Notes under the pieces: generated by a model
The model's database searches: none
What the model was told of the DNA's origin: nothing
The model's input: the letters and a program-made list of their open reading frames with translations, nothing else
In this document: positions 9,347-18,580 of the stretch, one piece after another
Position numbering within the stretch: position 1 is the first letter of the stretch
How the letters are laid out: each line of letters opens with the position of its first letter
Assembly: GCA_949742505.1 (NCBI GenBank)
Contig: CATJPU010000194.1
Location: 1-34,992 of the forward strand
Reading direction: 5' to 3'
From: an uncultured Lachnospiraceae bacterium
GTDB taxonomy: Bacteria > Bacillota > Clostridia > Lachnospirales > Lachnospiraceae
Length of the DNA stretch: 34,992 nucleotides
Position numbers and translations under genes: made by a program

Positions 9347-12300
9347 ATGCAGGCACTGACTCAGCCGTTATATGAGCTGGCTGAATATGAAGAGCTTCAG
9401 AAGAATAAGAGGGAGGCGGCCGGAGTAATTCAGATTTCCGGCTGTGTAAATTCACAGAAGTCACATTTCATTTATGCGTTGAGCGATGGCTGTAAGTATA
9501 AGGTCATCGCTTGTTCCAGTGAGTCCAAGGCAAGGCAGGTTTATGAAGAGTACCGATTTCTGGATGAAGCTGTTTTCTTATATCCGGCCAAGGATTTTTT
9601 ATTTTATCAGGCGGATATTAGGAGTAAGGAGATACTAAAACAGAGGATGGCGGTGGTACGGGAAATTCTTTCCGGGGAGCCAGTAACGGTGGTGACAAGT
9701 TTTGATGCGTTTATGGACGGCCTTCCGAAGAAGGAGAGTATGGGCAACGCAGTAATCCGCGTGAAAAATGGAGATGTCCTGGATTTTCAGGATATGATAA
9801 AACGGCTGACAGAAGCAGGATATGAGAGAGAGGTTCAGGTAGACGGGCTGGGTCAGTTTGCTGTCCGGGGAGGAATTTTAGATATTTACCCGTTGACGGA
9901 AGAATTTCCGGTGCGGATTGAATTGTGGGGGGACGAGATTGACTCGATTCGTACGTTTGATGCAGAGAGCCAGCGTTCCGTCCAGAATCTGGAGGAGATT
10001 TCTATATTTCCGGCGGATGAGCTGCCTGGACTGGAAGGAAGGCGCGTGTCTTTTCTGGATTATTTTCCAAGGGAGGATACTCTTCTTTTTCTGGACGAAC
10101 CGGTAAGGCTTATAGAAAAAGGAGAAGGAATTGAGCAGGAATTTGTGGAAGCTCAGGCGAAGCGGATGGAGAGCGGTTATCAGGTCTCGGATGAAGAGAT
10201 GATTCTCTATCCGGCGGCGGAGATTGTGAAGAAGATGAATGAGTATCCGGCTGTTGGGTTGTCGTCGCTGGATACCAGATACGGGGATTTTAAGATACGC
10301 GACCGGTTGAATCTGCATACCAAAAGCGTAAACTCCTATAACAGCAGTTTTGAGATGCTGACCAGAGATTTGAAACGGTTGAAAAGGTCAGGCTACCGGG
10401 TGGTATTGTTATCCGGTTCCAGAACCAGAGCGAAGCGTCTAGCGGAGGATTTGCGGGACTATAACCTAAGTAGTTTCTATAGTGATGAGATGGACAGAAA
10501 AGTTGGTGCCGGGGAGATTATGGCGGCTTACGGATATGTGGCGGAAGGCTATGAATACCCTCTGTTGAAATTCATGGTGATATCGGAGACGGATATCTTC
10601 GGGAAGGCGAAGAAGAAGCGGAAGAGAAAGAAGTATGAAGGGCGGAGGATTCAGGAGTTCGCGGAACTGAAAGTGGGCGACTACGTGGTTCACGAGAATC
10701 ATGGACTGGGGATTTATCAGGGAATTGAGAAGATTGAGGTGGATAAGATTTCCAAGGATTATATGAAGATTTCCTATGCGAAGGGCGGGAATCTCTACAT
10801 TCCGGCTACCCAGCTTGATTTGATACAGAAGTATGCCAGCGCGGACGCCAGGAAGCCGAAGCTGAACCGTCTGGGAACCGGCGAGTGGGCGAAGACGAAG
10901 AAGCATGTAAAGAGCGCGGTTCAGTTAATTGCAAGGGATTTGGTGAAGCTTTATGCTGCCAGGCAGAAGCAGGAGGGCTTCGTGTACGGCGAGGATACGG
11001 TGTGGCAGAAGGAATTTGAGGAGATGTTTCCCTTTGAGGAGACAGAAGACCAGCAGCTTGCCATTGACGCAGTGAAGCGGGATATGCAGAGTAAGAAGAT
11101 TATGGACCGGCTGATCTGCGGGGATGTGGGCTATGGCAAGACTGAGGTGGCTATACGGGCGGCTTTTAAGGCGGTTCAGGAGAACAAGCAGGTGGTGTAT
11201 CTGGTTCCCACGACGATTCTGGCCCAGCAGCATTATAATACCTTCCTGCAGCGGATGAAGGAATTTCCGGTCCGGGTGGATTTGATGTGCAGATTTCGGA
11301 GCAGCGCTCAGCAGAAGAAAACCATAGAAGATACGAAGCGGGGGCTGGTGGATATTGTAATCGGAACCCACCGGGTTCTGAGCGATGATTTGAAATTCAA
11401 GGATTTGGGCCTTCTGATTATTGATGAAGAGCAGCGGTTCGGCGTGCAGCATAAGGAGAAGATTAAGAAACTGAAGGAAAATGTAGACGTGCTGACCCTT
11501 ACGGCAACGCCTATACCGAGAACCCTGCATATGAGTCTGATTGGGATTCGGGATATGAGCGTCTTAGAAGAGGCGCCGGAAGAGCGTATGCCGATTCAGA
11601 CTTACGTGATGGAATATAATGACGAGATGGTCCGGGAGGCGATTCAGAGAGAGTGCGCCAGACAGGGGCAGGTGTATTATGTATACAATAGGGTGGAGGA
11701 TATCGCGGAGGTAACGGCTCATGTGCAGAAGCTGGTGCCGGACGCGGAGGTGGCCTATGCTCATGGGCAGATGCGGGAACACCAGTTAGAGAAGATTATG
11801 TTTGACTTTATCAATGGGGAGATCGACGTACTGGTGTCCACCACGATTATTGAGACGGGGCTTGACATTTCTAATGTAAATACGATGATTATCCATGATG
11901 CGGATCGATTGGGCTTATCACAGCTCTATCAGCTTCGGGGGCGCGTAGGGCGCTCGAACCGGATGGCCTATGCCTTTCTTCTCTACCGCAGAAATAAGCT
12001 TCTGAAGGAAGAGGCAGAGAAGCGCTTGGCGGCAATTCGTGAATTTACGGATCTGGGTTCCGGGTTCAAGATTGCCATGCGGGATCTGGAAATCCGCGGG
12101 GCGGGAAATCTTCTGGGAGCGGAGCAGCATGGGCATATGGAGGCTGTAGGATATGATTTGTACTGTAAAATGTTAAATGATGCGGTCCGGTATCTGAAGG
12201 GCGAGACGGAGGAGGAAGAATTTGCTACGACCATGGATTTGAATGTGGATGCGTTTATTCCGGATTCCTATATTTCCAATGAATATCAGAAACTGGATAT

Positions 12301-12688
12301 TTATAAACGGATTGCGGCCATTGAGAATGAGGAAGAGATGGACGATATGGTGGAGGAGTTAATCGACCGGTTCGGCGATATTCCGAAGCGGGTTATGAAG
12401 CTTTTGGAGGTTGCCGGACTGAAAGCGCTGGCCCACAGCGTTTATGTGACTTCTGTTGAGCAGAAAGGAGAGCAGTTTACCTTTACCATGTATGAGAAAG
12501 CGAAGGTTCATCCGGAGCGGATTCCGGAGCTTTTGAAATCCTATCAGGGAGATTTGACATTCCGGGCGGAGGAAGCGCCGGGATTTATCTATGAGAAGAA
12601 AAGGAAGAACCCGAAAGAGAAAGAAAAGGATGTTCTGGCGGTTGTGAAAAATGTGTTAAATTCTATGAAAGCATTGCTTGAACAGTAA
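9347..12688 (+). CDS. mfd: Transcription-repair coupling factor
   Basis: 1113 aa; DYVVHENHGLGIYQGIEKIEV, CGDVGYGKTEVAIRAAFKAV, DEEQRFGVQHKEKIK, TLTATPIPRTL, QLYQLRGRVGRSNRMAYAFLLY; adjacent to pth. Confidence 0.98.
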   Translation: MQALTQPLYELAEYEELQKNKREAAGVIQISGCVNSQKSHFIYALSDGCKYKVIACSSESKARQVYEEYRFLDEAVFLYPAKDFLFYQADIRSKEILKQRMAVVREILSGEPVTVVTSFDAFMDGLPKKESMGNAVIRVKNGDVLDFQDMIKRLTEAGYEREVQVDGLGQFAVRGGILDIYPLTEEFPVRIELWGDEIDSIRTFDAESQRSVQNLEEISIFPADELPGLEGRRVSFLDYFPREDTLLFLDEPVRLIEKGEGIEQEFVEAQAKRMESGYQVSDEEMILYPAAEIVKKMNEYPAVGLSSLDTRYGDFKIRDRLNLHTKSVNSYNSSFEMLTRDLKRLKRSGYRVVLLSGSRTRAKRLAEDLRDYNLSSFYSDEMDRKVGAGEIMAAYGYVAEGYEYPLLKFMVISETDIFGKAKKKRKRKKYEGRRIQEFAELKVGDYVVHENHGLGIYQGIEKIEVDKISKDYMKISYAKGGNLYIPATQLDLIQKYASADARKPKLNRLGTGEWAKTKKHVKSAVQLIARDLVKLYAARQKQEGFVYGEDTVWQKEFEEMFPFEETEDQQLAIDAVKRDMQSKKIMDRLICGDVGYGKTEVAIRAAFKAVQENKQVVYLVPTTILAQQHYNTFLQRMKEFPVRVDLMCRFRSSAQQKKTIEDTKRGLVDIVIGTHRVLSDDLKFKDLGLLIIDEEQRFGVQHKEKIKKLKENVDVLTLTATPIPRTLHMSLIGIRDMSVLEEAPEERMPIQTYVMEYNDEMVREAIQRECARQGQVYYVYNRVEDIAEVTAHVQKLVPDAEVAYAHGQMREHQLEKIMFDFINGEIDVLVSTTIIETGLDISNVNTMIIHDADRLGLSQLYQLRGRVGRSNRMAYAFLLYRRNKLLKEEAEKRLAAIREFTDLGSGFKIAMRDLEIRGAGNLLGAEQHGHMEAVGYDLYCKMLNDAVRYLKGETEEEEFATTMDLNVDAFIPDSYISNEYQKLDIYKRIAAIENEEEMDDMVEELIDRFGDIPKRVMKLLEVAGLKALAHSVYVTSVEQKGEQFTFTMYEKAKVHPERIPELLKSYQGDLTFRAEEAPGFIYEKKRKNPKEKEKDVLAVVKNVLNSMKALLEQ

Positions 12689-12773
12689 AAAAATGCTAAA
12701 CTTATTGAGATTGCGGAGTCGCAGAGCAGATGACGCCCGCAGATGTTATGGGTAAAACTTAGGAGGATATACA

Positions 12774-13907
12774 ATGATGAGGAAGAGATTCATGGTACTT
12801 GCGCTTGCGGGACTGATGGCAGTATCTGCATTTACCGGATGCGGCAAGATTAAAGATGACGAGGTTGTGGCGACGGTGGATGGCGAGGATATTCCGGCGG
12901 GGCTTGCCAACTTTTATGCAAGGATGACTCAGGCTCAGTATGAGACCTGGTATGCAGGATATATGGGGGATAATATGTGGTCCGGCGAGGCGGAAGAAGG
13001 AAAGTCCTATGAGGAATCCGTTAAGGACCAGATTATGGAAGATTTGCAGAATATGTATCTGTTAGAAGACCATATGAAGGATTATGATATTACAGTTTCT
13101 GAGCAGGAAGAGGCGTCTATTAAGGAAACGGCCGGGGCGTTTGACGAGGCGAACGGACTGGAAGAGAAAGGCAAAGTATCCGCATCCATTGAGAATGTGG
13201 AACGGCTGCTGACACTGATGACAATCAGGCAGAGAGTGGGCGATGCAATTCGGGAGACGGCTGAAATGGAGGTTTCTGACGAGGAAGCAGCCCAGAAAGC
13301 GATGAAGTATGTGACATTTTCCTTTAACAAGACGGACGAGGATGGAAACAGCACAGCTCTGACGGATGAAGAGAAGGAAGAACTTAAGAAAGAGGCCGAG
13401 GACTTTGCAAAGGGAGCAAAGGATAAAGATGATTTCGCGGCATATGCATCTGAGAAGGAGTATGAGGCCAGGGATGCGACATTTGACGCCGAGGAGACTG
13501 TGACGATTCCGGCTGAACTTGCCGAGGCGGCGGATAAGCTGGAGGAAGGCGAGGTAACCGGAGTGGTTGAGAGTGCGAACGGTCTGTATGTTGCCAAGGT
13601 AACCAGTTTGTTTGACAAGGATGCAACGGAAAAAGAGAAAGAGAATATTATTGCAGAGCGCAAGCAGGAAAAATATAACGAAGTGATTGAGGGTTGGAGA
13701 AAAGATGCAGATATCAGCGTAGCCGAGGGGGTATGGAAGAAAGTTGATTTCAATGAGCTAAGCGTGACTATGTACATGGATGACAGCGATCCTTATACGG
13801 ATGATGTGAAGACGGATGATCAGATCGACGAAGACGAGGATGAAGACACCGGGGAAGATACAGGAGAAGAGCCTGTTGAAGAGGAGAACGGCGGAACAGA
13901 AGAATAA
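12774..13907 (+). CDS. PrsA/SurA-like foldase lipoprotein
   Basis: Lipobox LMAVSAFTGCG; SurA_N-like region, PPIase-like segment with very acidic C-terminal tail; downstream of mfd; RBS aggagg. Confidence 0.75.
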   Translation: MMRKRFMVLALAGLMAVSAFTGCGKIKDDEVVATVDGEDIPAGLANFYARMTQAQYETWYAGYMGDNMWSGEAEEGKSYEESVKDQIMEDLQNMYLLEDHMKDYDITVSEQEEASIKETAGAFDEANGLEEKGKVSASIENVERLLTLMTIRQRVGDAIRETAEMEVSDEEAAQKAMKYVTFSFNKTDEDGNSTALTDEEKEELKKEAEDFAKGAKDKDDFAAYASEKEYEARDATFDAEETVTIPAELAEAADKLEEGEVTGVVESANGLYVAKVTSLFDKDATEKEKENIIAERKQEKYNEVIEGWRKDADISVAEGVWKKVDFNELSVTMYMDDSDPYTDDVKTDDQIDEDEDEDTGEDTGEEPVEEENGGTEE

Positions 13908-13931
13908 GTCGGCCGGACAGAGGTGATAAGA

Positions 13932-13964
13932 GGCAGAGGGAACAAGGTTTCCGTCTGCCTTTTT
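13932..13964 (+). terminator. Rho-independent terminator
   Basis: GGCAGAGGGAA-CAAGG-TTTCCGTCTGCC followed by TTTTT. Confidence 0.85.
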
Positions 13965-13979
13965 GGTGCGCTTTATCTG

Positions 13980-14288
13980 TCAGGTAATAGAATTTAAAAA
14001 GCCAAGCAGGAATTCCTGCTGCTCGGGGGTTAATTTTGAAATACAGTCTATAATTTCATTCTGCCGGCCGGTAAGATTAATCAGCGCATTTTCTTCTTCC
14101 AGAAAAAAATAAGACAGGGATATGTCAAAGGCTTTACATAGCTTCATCAGGGAAGGGATGGAAGGAAGCATATTCTTCCGGTACCAGGATGATATGGTCG
14201 ACTGGGTGAGGCCGGATTTTTCAGCCAGCTGATATTCCGTCCATCCCCGTTCCTGTCTAAATTCTGTGATTCTATTTAAAATATCCAA
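13980..14288 (-). CDS. XRE-family helix-turn-helix regulator
   Basis: ITEFRQERGWTEYQLAEKSGLTQSTISSWYRKNMLPSIPSLMKLCKAFDISLSYFF. Confidence 0.9.
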   Translation of the reverse strand: MDILNRITEFRQERGWTEYQLAEKSGLTQSTISSWYRKNMLPSIPSLMKLCKAFDISLSYFFLEEENALINLTGRQNEIIDCISKLTPEQQEFLLGFLNSIT

Positions 14289-14342
14289 AACTACAGCCTC
14301 CTATATACGATAGGTTACGGATTATACATTGGCAGATAAACA

Positions 14343-14524
14343 GTGGATTGAATCCGGAGCATCTCTCTAAGCAGACAATTCGGGAGTGCTTTTCGTGGAG
14401 GCGAAATAGCGGCTTACGGAAAATTAGGCGCGAAGGCATTCCTGAGCGGCTTAGTTTCCGTTAGTCGGTAGTTCGCCGGAACGTTACTCCGTTTGATTAG
14501 AGAGATGCTCCGGATTCAATTCAC
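14343..14524 (+). ncRNA. Candidate multicopy structured RNA / folded element, copy 1
   Basis: 28-bp closing stem GTGGATTGAATCCGGAGCATCTCTCTAA / TTAGAGAGATGCTCCGGATTCAATTCAC; internal stem ACGGAAA/TTTCCGT; invariant CGAAGGCATTCCTGAG. Strand assumed from shared orientation of the copies. Confidence 0.6.
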
Positions 14525-14656
14525 GTCCCCTAGTATAAACGGTAACTACTATATTTATACGTTAATTATAGTTGAAAAATACGTTGCAATTTAGTATGTA
14601 AAGACGTATAATTATTACGATAAAATACACTACGGATAGGAAAAGGAGCGTAAAAC

Positions 14657-15394
14657 ATGACAAAAGATGAACTAAGAGTATATCTGGCAGAAATTATGAA
14701 GCTTGAAACGGAAAGATATGAAATTAGTTTAGCTGTTTCGCAATTGGAGAAGGAAAAGAATACATACCGGCAGATAGCGGATAAACCGGCCTGCGAGGAA
14801 CTAAGGGAGAAGAGATGGACGAAAGGGTTATGGAAAGAGATATGGAAATCATCCTTTGTTGCAGGACTGGCAGGCGTCATGACGGGATTTGCCGGCGAAG
14901 TATTTATGGATTATCTGCCATGGCTGACTGTTATTAGAAAGCCTTTGATGGCTGAGATAAGTATTGCATGGGGATTTTTAAGTTTTTTTCTGTTGACGTT
15001 TGCCGTTATGATTTTATACGCATGTGAGAAAATATATGTTTACAATAAAGCAGCCAGAAGGCATAATCAGGAAAGAGAAGGAAGAAACAAAATGATTCTT
15101 GAGGAATCATGGGATGCAAGGAAACAGATTCGATTGCTGGATGGGGAAATGACGCAGTTATTGGAGGGGTATCGGAAGACAGAACGGAGATTAGGAGAAC
15201 TCTATAGCAGGAATATAATTTATTCCAAGTATCAGACATTTGCCCCGGTTTCCAGATTTTACGAGTATCTTTCTTCCGGCCGCTGTTCCCGGTTAGAAGG
15301 ATACGGCGGCGCGTATAATCTGTACGAGAAGGAATTGCTGGCAGAGTCGATTCGGAATTCTTTGGAACACGTGTATGAGGAAGAGAAGGACTGA
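14657..15394 (+). CDS. Hypothetical protein with coiled-coil-like flanks and two predicted TM segments
   Basis: 245-aa ORF, RBS aaaggag; hydrophobic FVAGLAGVMTGFAGEVFM and ISIAWGFLSFFLLTFAVMILYA. Confidence 0.75.
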   Translation: MTKDELRVYLAEIMKLETERYEISLAVSQLEKEKNTYRQIADKPACEELREKRWTKGLWKEIWKSSFVAGLAGVMTGFAGEVFMDYLPWLTVIRKPLMAEISIAWGFLSFFLLTFAVMILYACEKIYVYNKAARRHNQEREGRNKMILEESWDARKQIRLLDGEMTQLLEGYRKTERRLGELYSRNIIYSKYQTFAPVSRFYEYLSSGRCSRLEGYGGAYNLYEKELLAESIRNSLEHVYEEEKD

Positions 15395-15430
15395 TTCTTA
15401 GTGAATTAGGACGGGCGGTAATAAAAACTG

Positions 15431-15463
15431 ACTGCCCTCAGTTTACTATATACTGTGGGCAGT
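15431..15463 (-). terminator. Terminator-like hairpin between convergent genes
   Basis: ACTGCCCTCAG...CTGTGGGCAGT; the minus-strand reading is followed shortly by TTTTT. Confidence 0.6.
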
Positions 15464-15477
15464 TCAATCTTGCTGTC

Positions 15478-15924
15478 TCAGTTCATATGTTTTGTAAGAA
15501 GTTCATTGACCAGTTTGCCGTCTGCTTTGCCTTTTACCTTAGGCATCAGCGTTTTCATGATTCGGCCTTTGTCTTTGCCGGTTGGGGCGTCAATGCCAAG
15601 TTCGTCAAGAGTTGCGGAAATGATTGCTTCAATCTCGCCTGCATCCATCATCTTTGGCGCGTACCGCTCCAGAACAGCCAGACGGTGCCGGCATTCTTCC
15701 ACGATATCGGCGCGGTCTGCGGGAGTAAGTTCCAGCGTTTCTTTTGTCTGCTTGATTTCCTTTAAGACCACCTGAATCTCTTCCTCCGGGGTCAAATCAC
15801 TTCGCTTATCAATTGCTTTGTTTTTCAGTGCGGCAAGCAGCAGGGATAAGGTATCCTTTGTCTCCTTTTTTCCGGCTTTCATAGCCTTTACCATATCGCT
15901 TCTTACTTCATCAATTTTGCTCAT
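15478..15924 (-). CDS. yqeY: GatB/YqeY domain protein
   Basis: RSDMVKAMKAGKKETKDTLSLLLAALKNKAID...LTPEEEIQVVLKEIKQTKE...KGRIMKTLMPKVKGKADGKLVNELL. Start moved to the ATG after AAGGAGAATGATT. Confidence 0.9.
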   Translation of the reverse strand: MSKIDEVRSDMVKAMKAGKKETKDTLSLLLAALKNKAIDKRSDLTPEEEIQVVLKEIKQTKETLELTPADRADIVEECRHRLAVLERYAPKMMDAGEIEAIISATLDELGIDAPTGKDKGRIMKTLMPKVKGKADGKLVNELLTKHMN

Positions 15925-16004
15925 AATCATTCTCCTTGATATATTTTGTTTTGCTGTCTGTGTAAGACGTATATCTTCGGAAAGCAGTCTGTCGGGCTTT
16001 CGGT

Positions 16005-17384
16005 TTAAAGGTGTACATCAGGCAATCCGGCAAATCCGACTGCAAGCTCTGCGTCTGTCGGTATATAGTCGGTCATATCGCCATCATTATATTTTCCGTA
16101 TGCGACCATATCAAAGTATCCGGTTCCAGTGAGACCAAAGACGATTGTTTTTGCTTCGCCGGTTTCTTTGCATCTCATTGCTTCGTCCAGGGCAACTTTA
16201 ATTGCATGGCTGCTTTCCGGTGCGGGAAGAATACCTTCAATGCGGGCAAATTTGGTTGCGGCTTCGAATACGGAAGTCTGTTCTACGGAAACGGCGCTTA
16301 TCAGTTTGTCATCGTAGAGCTGTGACAGAGTGGAACTCATACCATGATAACGTAAGCCTCCTGCATGGTTTGCTGAGGGAATGAATCCGCTTCCTAAAGT
16401 ATACATCTTCGCCAGCGGGCATACCTTTCCCGTATCGCAGAAGTCGTAGGCGTATTTACCGCGGGTTAGGCTGGGGCAGCTTGCAGGTTCTACAGCGATG
16501 AACTGGTAGTCTTTTTCGCCGCGTAGTTTTTCGCCCATAAACGGAGAAATCAGCCCTCCTAAGTTTGAGCCTCCTCCGGCACAGCCGATAATGATATCCG
16601 GCGTAATGCCGTATTTGTCAAGAGCAGCCTTGGTTTCCAGACCGATGACCGATTGATGGAGCAATACCTGGGATAATACAGAGCCCAGTACATAGCGATA
16701 GCCTTCATGGGTAGTAGCGTCTTCTACCGCTTCGGAGATTGCGCAGCCGAGACTGCCGGAAGTTCCGGGATGTTCTGCGAGAATTTTGCGTCCCACACTG
16801 GTCAGTTCGGAAGGGGACGGAGTTACATTTGCCCCGTAGGTTCGCATGACTTCCCGGCGGAACGGCTTCTGCTCGTAAGAGCATTTGACCATATATACCC
16901 GGCAGTCCAGACCGAGATATGCGCATGCCATGGAAAGGGCTGTGCCCCATTGTCCGGCTCCGGTTTCGGTGGTAACGCCTTTTAAACCCTGGTTCTTTGC
17001 ATAGTAAGCCTGAGCAATTGCGGAGTTCAGCTTGTGGCTTCCGGAGGTGTTATTTCCTTCGAATTTGTAATAAATCTTCGCAGGCGTATCTAAGGCTTTC
17101 TCTAAGCAGTAGGCGCGCACCAGAGGAGACGGGCGGTACATTTTGTAGAAATCCTGAATCTCCTGAGGGATATCAAAATACGCTGTGGAATCATCAAGTT
17201 CCTGTTTTACAAGTTCTTCGCAGAATACGGCGCTTAGCTCTTTGGCAGTCATTGGCTCTAAGGTGCCGGGATTTAACAGGGGCGCCGGTTTGTTCTTCAT
17301 ATCGGCGCGAACATTATACCACTGCTTTGGCATCTCCTGTTCTTCCAGATAAATTTTGTAAGGGATTTTGTTCTTGTCTGTCAT
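16005..17384 (-). CDS. trpB2: TrpB-like PLP-dependent enzyme (TrpB2 class)
   Basis: FEGNNTSGSHKLNSAIAQAYYAK, TETGAGQWGTALSMACAYLGLDCRVYM, GCAGGGSNLGGLISP, GLRYHGMSSTLSQL, long N-terminal extension; Trp T-box upstream. Confidence 0.92.
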   Translation of the reverse strand: MTDKNKIPYKIYLEEQEMPKQWYNVRADMKNKPAPLLNPGTLEPMTAKELSAVFCEELVKQELDDSTAYFDIPQEIQDFYKMYRPSPLVRAYCLEKALDTPAKIYYKFEGNNTSGSHKLNSAIAQAYYAKNQGLKGVTTETGAGQWGTALSMACAYLGLDCRVYMVKCSYEQKPFRREVMRTYGANVTPSPSELTSVGRKILAEHPGTSGSLGCAISEAVEDATTHEGYRYVLGSVLSQVLLHQSVIGLETKAALDKYGITPDIIIGCAGGGSNLGGLISPFMGEKLRGEKDYQFIAVEPASCPSLTRGKYAYDFCDTGKVCPLAKMYTLGSGFIPSANHAGGLRYHGMSSTLSQLYDDKLISAVSVEQTSVFEAATKFARIEGILPAPESSHAIKVALDEAMRCKETGEAKTIVFGLTGTGYFDMVAYGKYNDGDMTDYIPTDAELAVGFAGLPDVHL

Positions 17385-17433
17385 AGTGTAAATACCTTCC
17401 TTTCGCTGAATATGAAAATTGATAGTTAAATGA

Positions 17434-17695
17434 AAAAAAACCTGCCCTATCTATACTGATAGGACAGGAACTGTATTTCCTGCGGTGCCACCTATGTTCA
17501 TTCTGGAATCAGAACGCCCTTAGTCATGTACTGATATACATGTTCCACTGTAACGGCTGGAGACCGTCGCCCCTAGATCAGCGTGTACTGATTTCAGTTT
17601 GCCCTCGCAAGTCCATTCACCTTTATCGTTACTGCTCCGGTTCCACCTGCCCGGGGCTCTCTGTAAGTTCGTTATAGAGGTTACTAATCTTGTTC
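17434..17695 (-). promoter_or_regulatory. T-box riboswitch leader, probable tryptophan specifier (UGG), with attenuator terminator
   Basis: Minus strand: AGAGAGCCCCGGGCAGGTGGAACCGGAG ... GGTGAA-TGG-ACTTGCGAG ... T-box core AGGTGGCACCGCAGG ... CCTGTCCTATC-AGTATA-GATAGGGCAGG-TTTTTTTT. Confidence 0.92.
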
Positions 17696-17885
17696 ATTGG
17701 TTTTTGATTTGTTTTATTATACGGGAGAAGCAAAGCATTTGTCAAGGCCGATTTTGTATTTTTGCGGTTTGAATGGTAACAGTTCAGCCTTCAATGTAAA
17801 GTGGGGATTTTCAGACAAGCTGTTGATTTATTTTTCTGTGAGTGATATATTGACTTTGCTACGAAAATTTATGCACAGGAGGTAA

Positions 17886-18539
17886 ATGATGCGGCGTGGG
17901 GTATTGTTTGATATGGATGGTGTTATCTCAGATACAGAGCGGTTCTATGTAGAAGCGATGATAGAGCGGCTAAATAGGGAAGGAGTAACGGTAACGCCCG
18001 CAGAACTCAGCGATCTATTCGGCAGTACAATGAGGGATAACTGCGGTGTGCTCAAAGAGAGGTACGGCCTTAAAGAGGATGTGGATACTTATGTGGATGA
18101 AATACATGCAATTAAGGAGGAGCTTCTTGATGCCCAGGGGCTTCATCCCATGCCCGGGGCGGTGGAGCTGATACAGAAGCTTCATGAGGCCGGCGTCCGG
18201 CTGGCCGTGGCTTCCAGCTCGCCCCGGGAAGTAATTGAGCATCATATGGAAGTATTTGGCATACGGAATTGTTTTGATACCATAGTCAGCGGAGTTGAGT
18301 GCCAGGAAGGGAAGCCTGCGCCTGAGATTTATCTGAGGGCGGCAGGGAATCTGGGACTTACCCCCTCGGAGTGTGTGGTGGTTGAAGATTCTTCCAATGG
18401 TGTGAAGGCTGGAAAAGCAGCGGGTATGTATTGTTACGCCTATGTTCCGCCGCAGGCGTACCGGCAGGATGTGAGCGCGGCGGATGAAGAGCTCACATCT
18501 TTCTGCAATCTCACAGTCGAGGATATTCTGCAGGGTTAG
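17886..18539 (+). CDS. HAD-superfamily hydrolase, beta-phosphoglucomutase-like
   Basis: VLFDMDGVISDTERFYVEAM, LAVASSSPREVIEHHME, EGKPAPEIYLRAAGNLG, VVEDSSNGVKAGKAAGM. Confidence 0.9.
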   Translation: MMRRGVLFDMDGVISDTERFYVEAMIERLNREGVTVTPAELSDLFGSTMRDNCGVLKERYGLKEDVDTYVDEIHAIKEELLDAQGLHPMPGAVELIQKLHEAGVRLAVASSSPREVIEHHMEVFGIRNCFDTIVSGVECQEGKPAPEIYLRAAGNLGLTPSECVVVEDSSNGVKAGKAAGMYCYAYVPPQAYRQDVSAADEELTSFCNLTVEDILQG

Positions 18540-18580
18540 TACTGGGTGAAAATGAATTTTCAGACAAGTTCTAAGCCGCT

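Noticed and set aside
10925-11530. Minus-strand ORF inside mfd (201 aa) and similar ones at 9878 and 10466
   Set aside because: Embedded in mfd with no RBS or family signature.
13082-13777. 231-aa minus-strand ORF rich in Ser/Ala
   Set aside because: Antisense of the acidic, GAG/GAT-rich lipoprotein gene; Ser-rich composition is the expected shadow of that codon usage.
14343-14524. Considered a CRISPR repeat, tRNA, or known ncRNA such as 6S, tmRNA or RNase P
   Set aside because: No repeat-spacer periodicity, no tRNA cloverleaf or CCA-type acceptor, and it occurs in at least three copies, unlike single-copy housekeeping RNAs.
17434-17469. Hairpin considered as an independent terminator for a plus-strand gene
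   Set aside because: On the minus strand it is followed by T8 and directly follows the T-box core, so it is the T-box attenuator.
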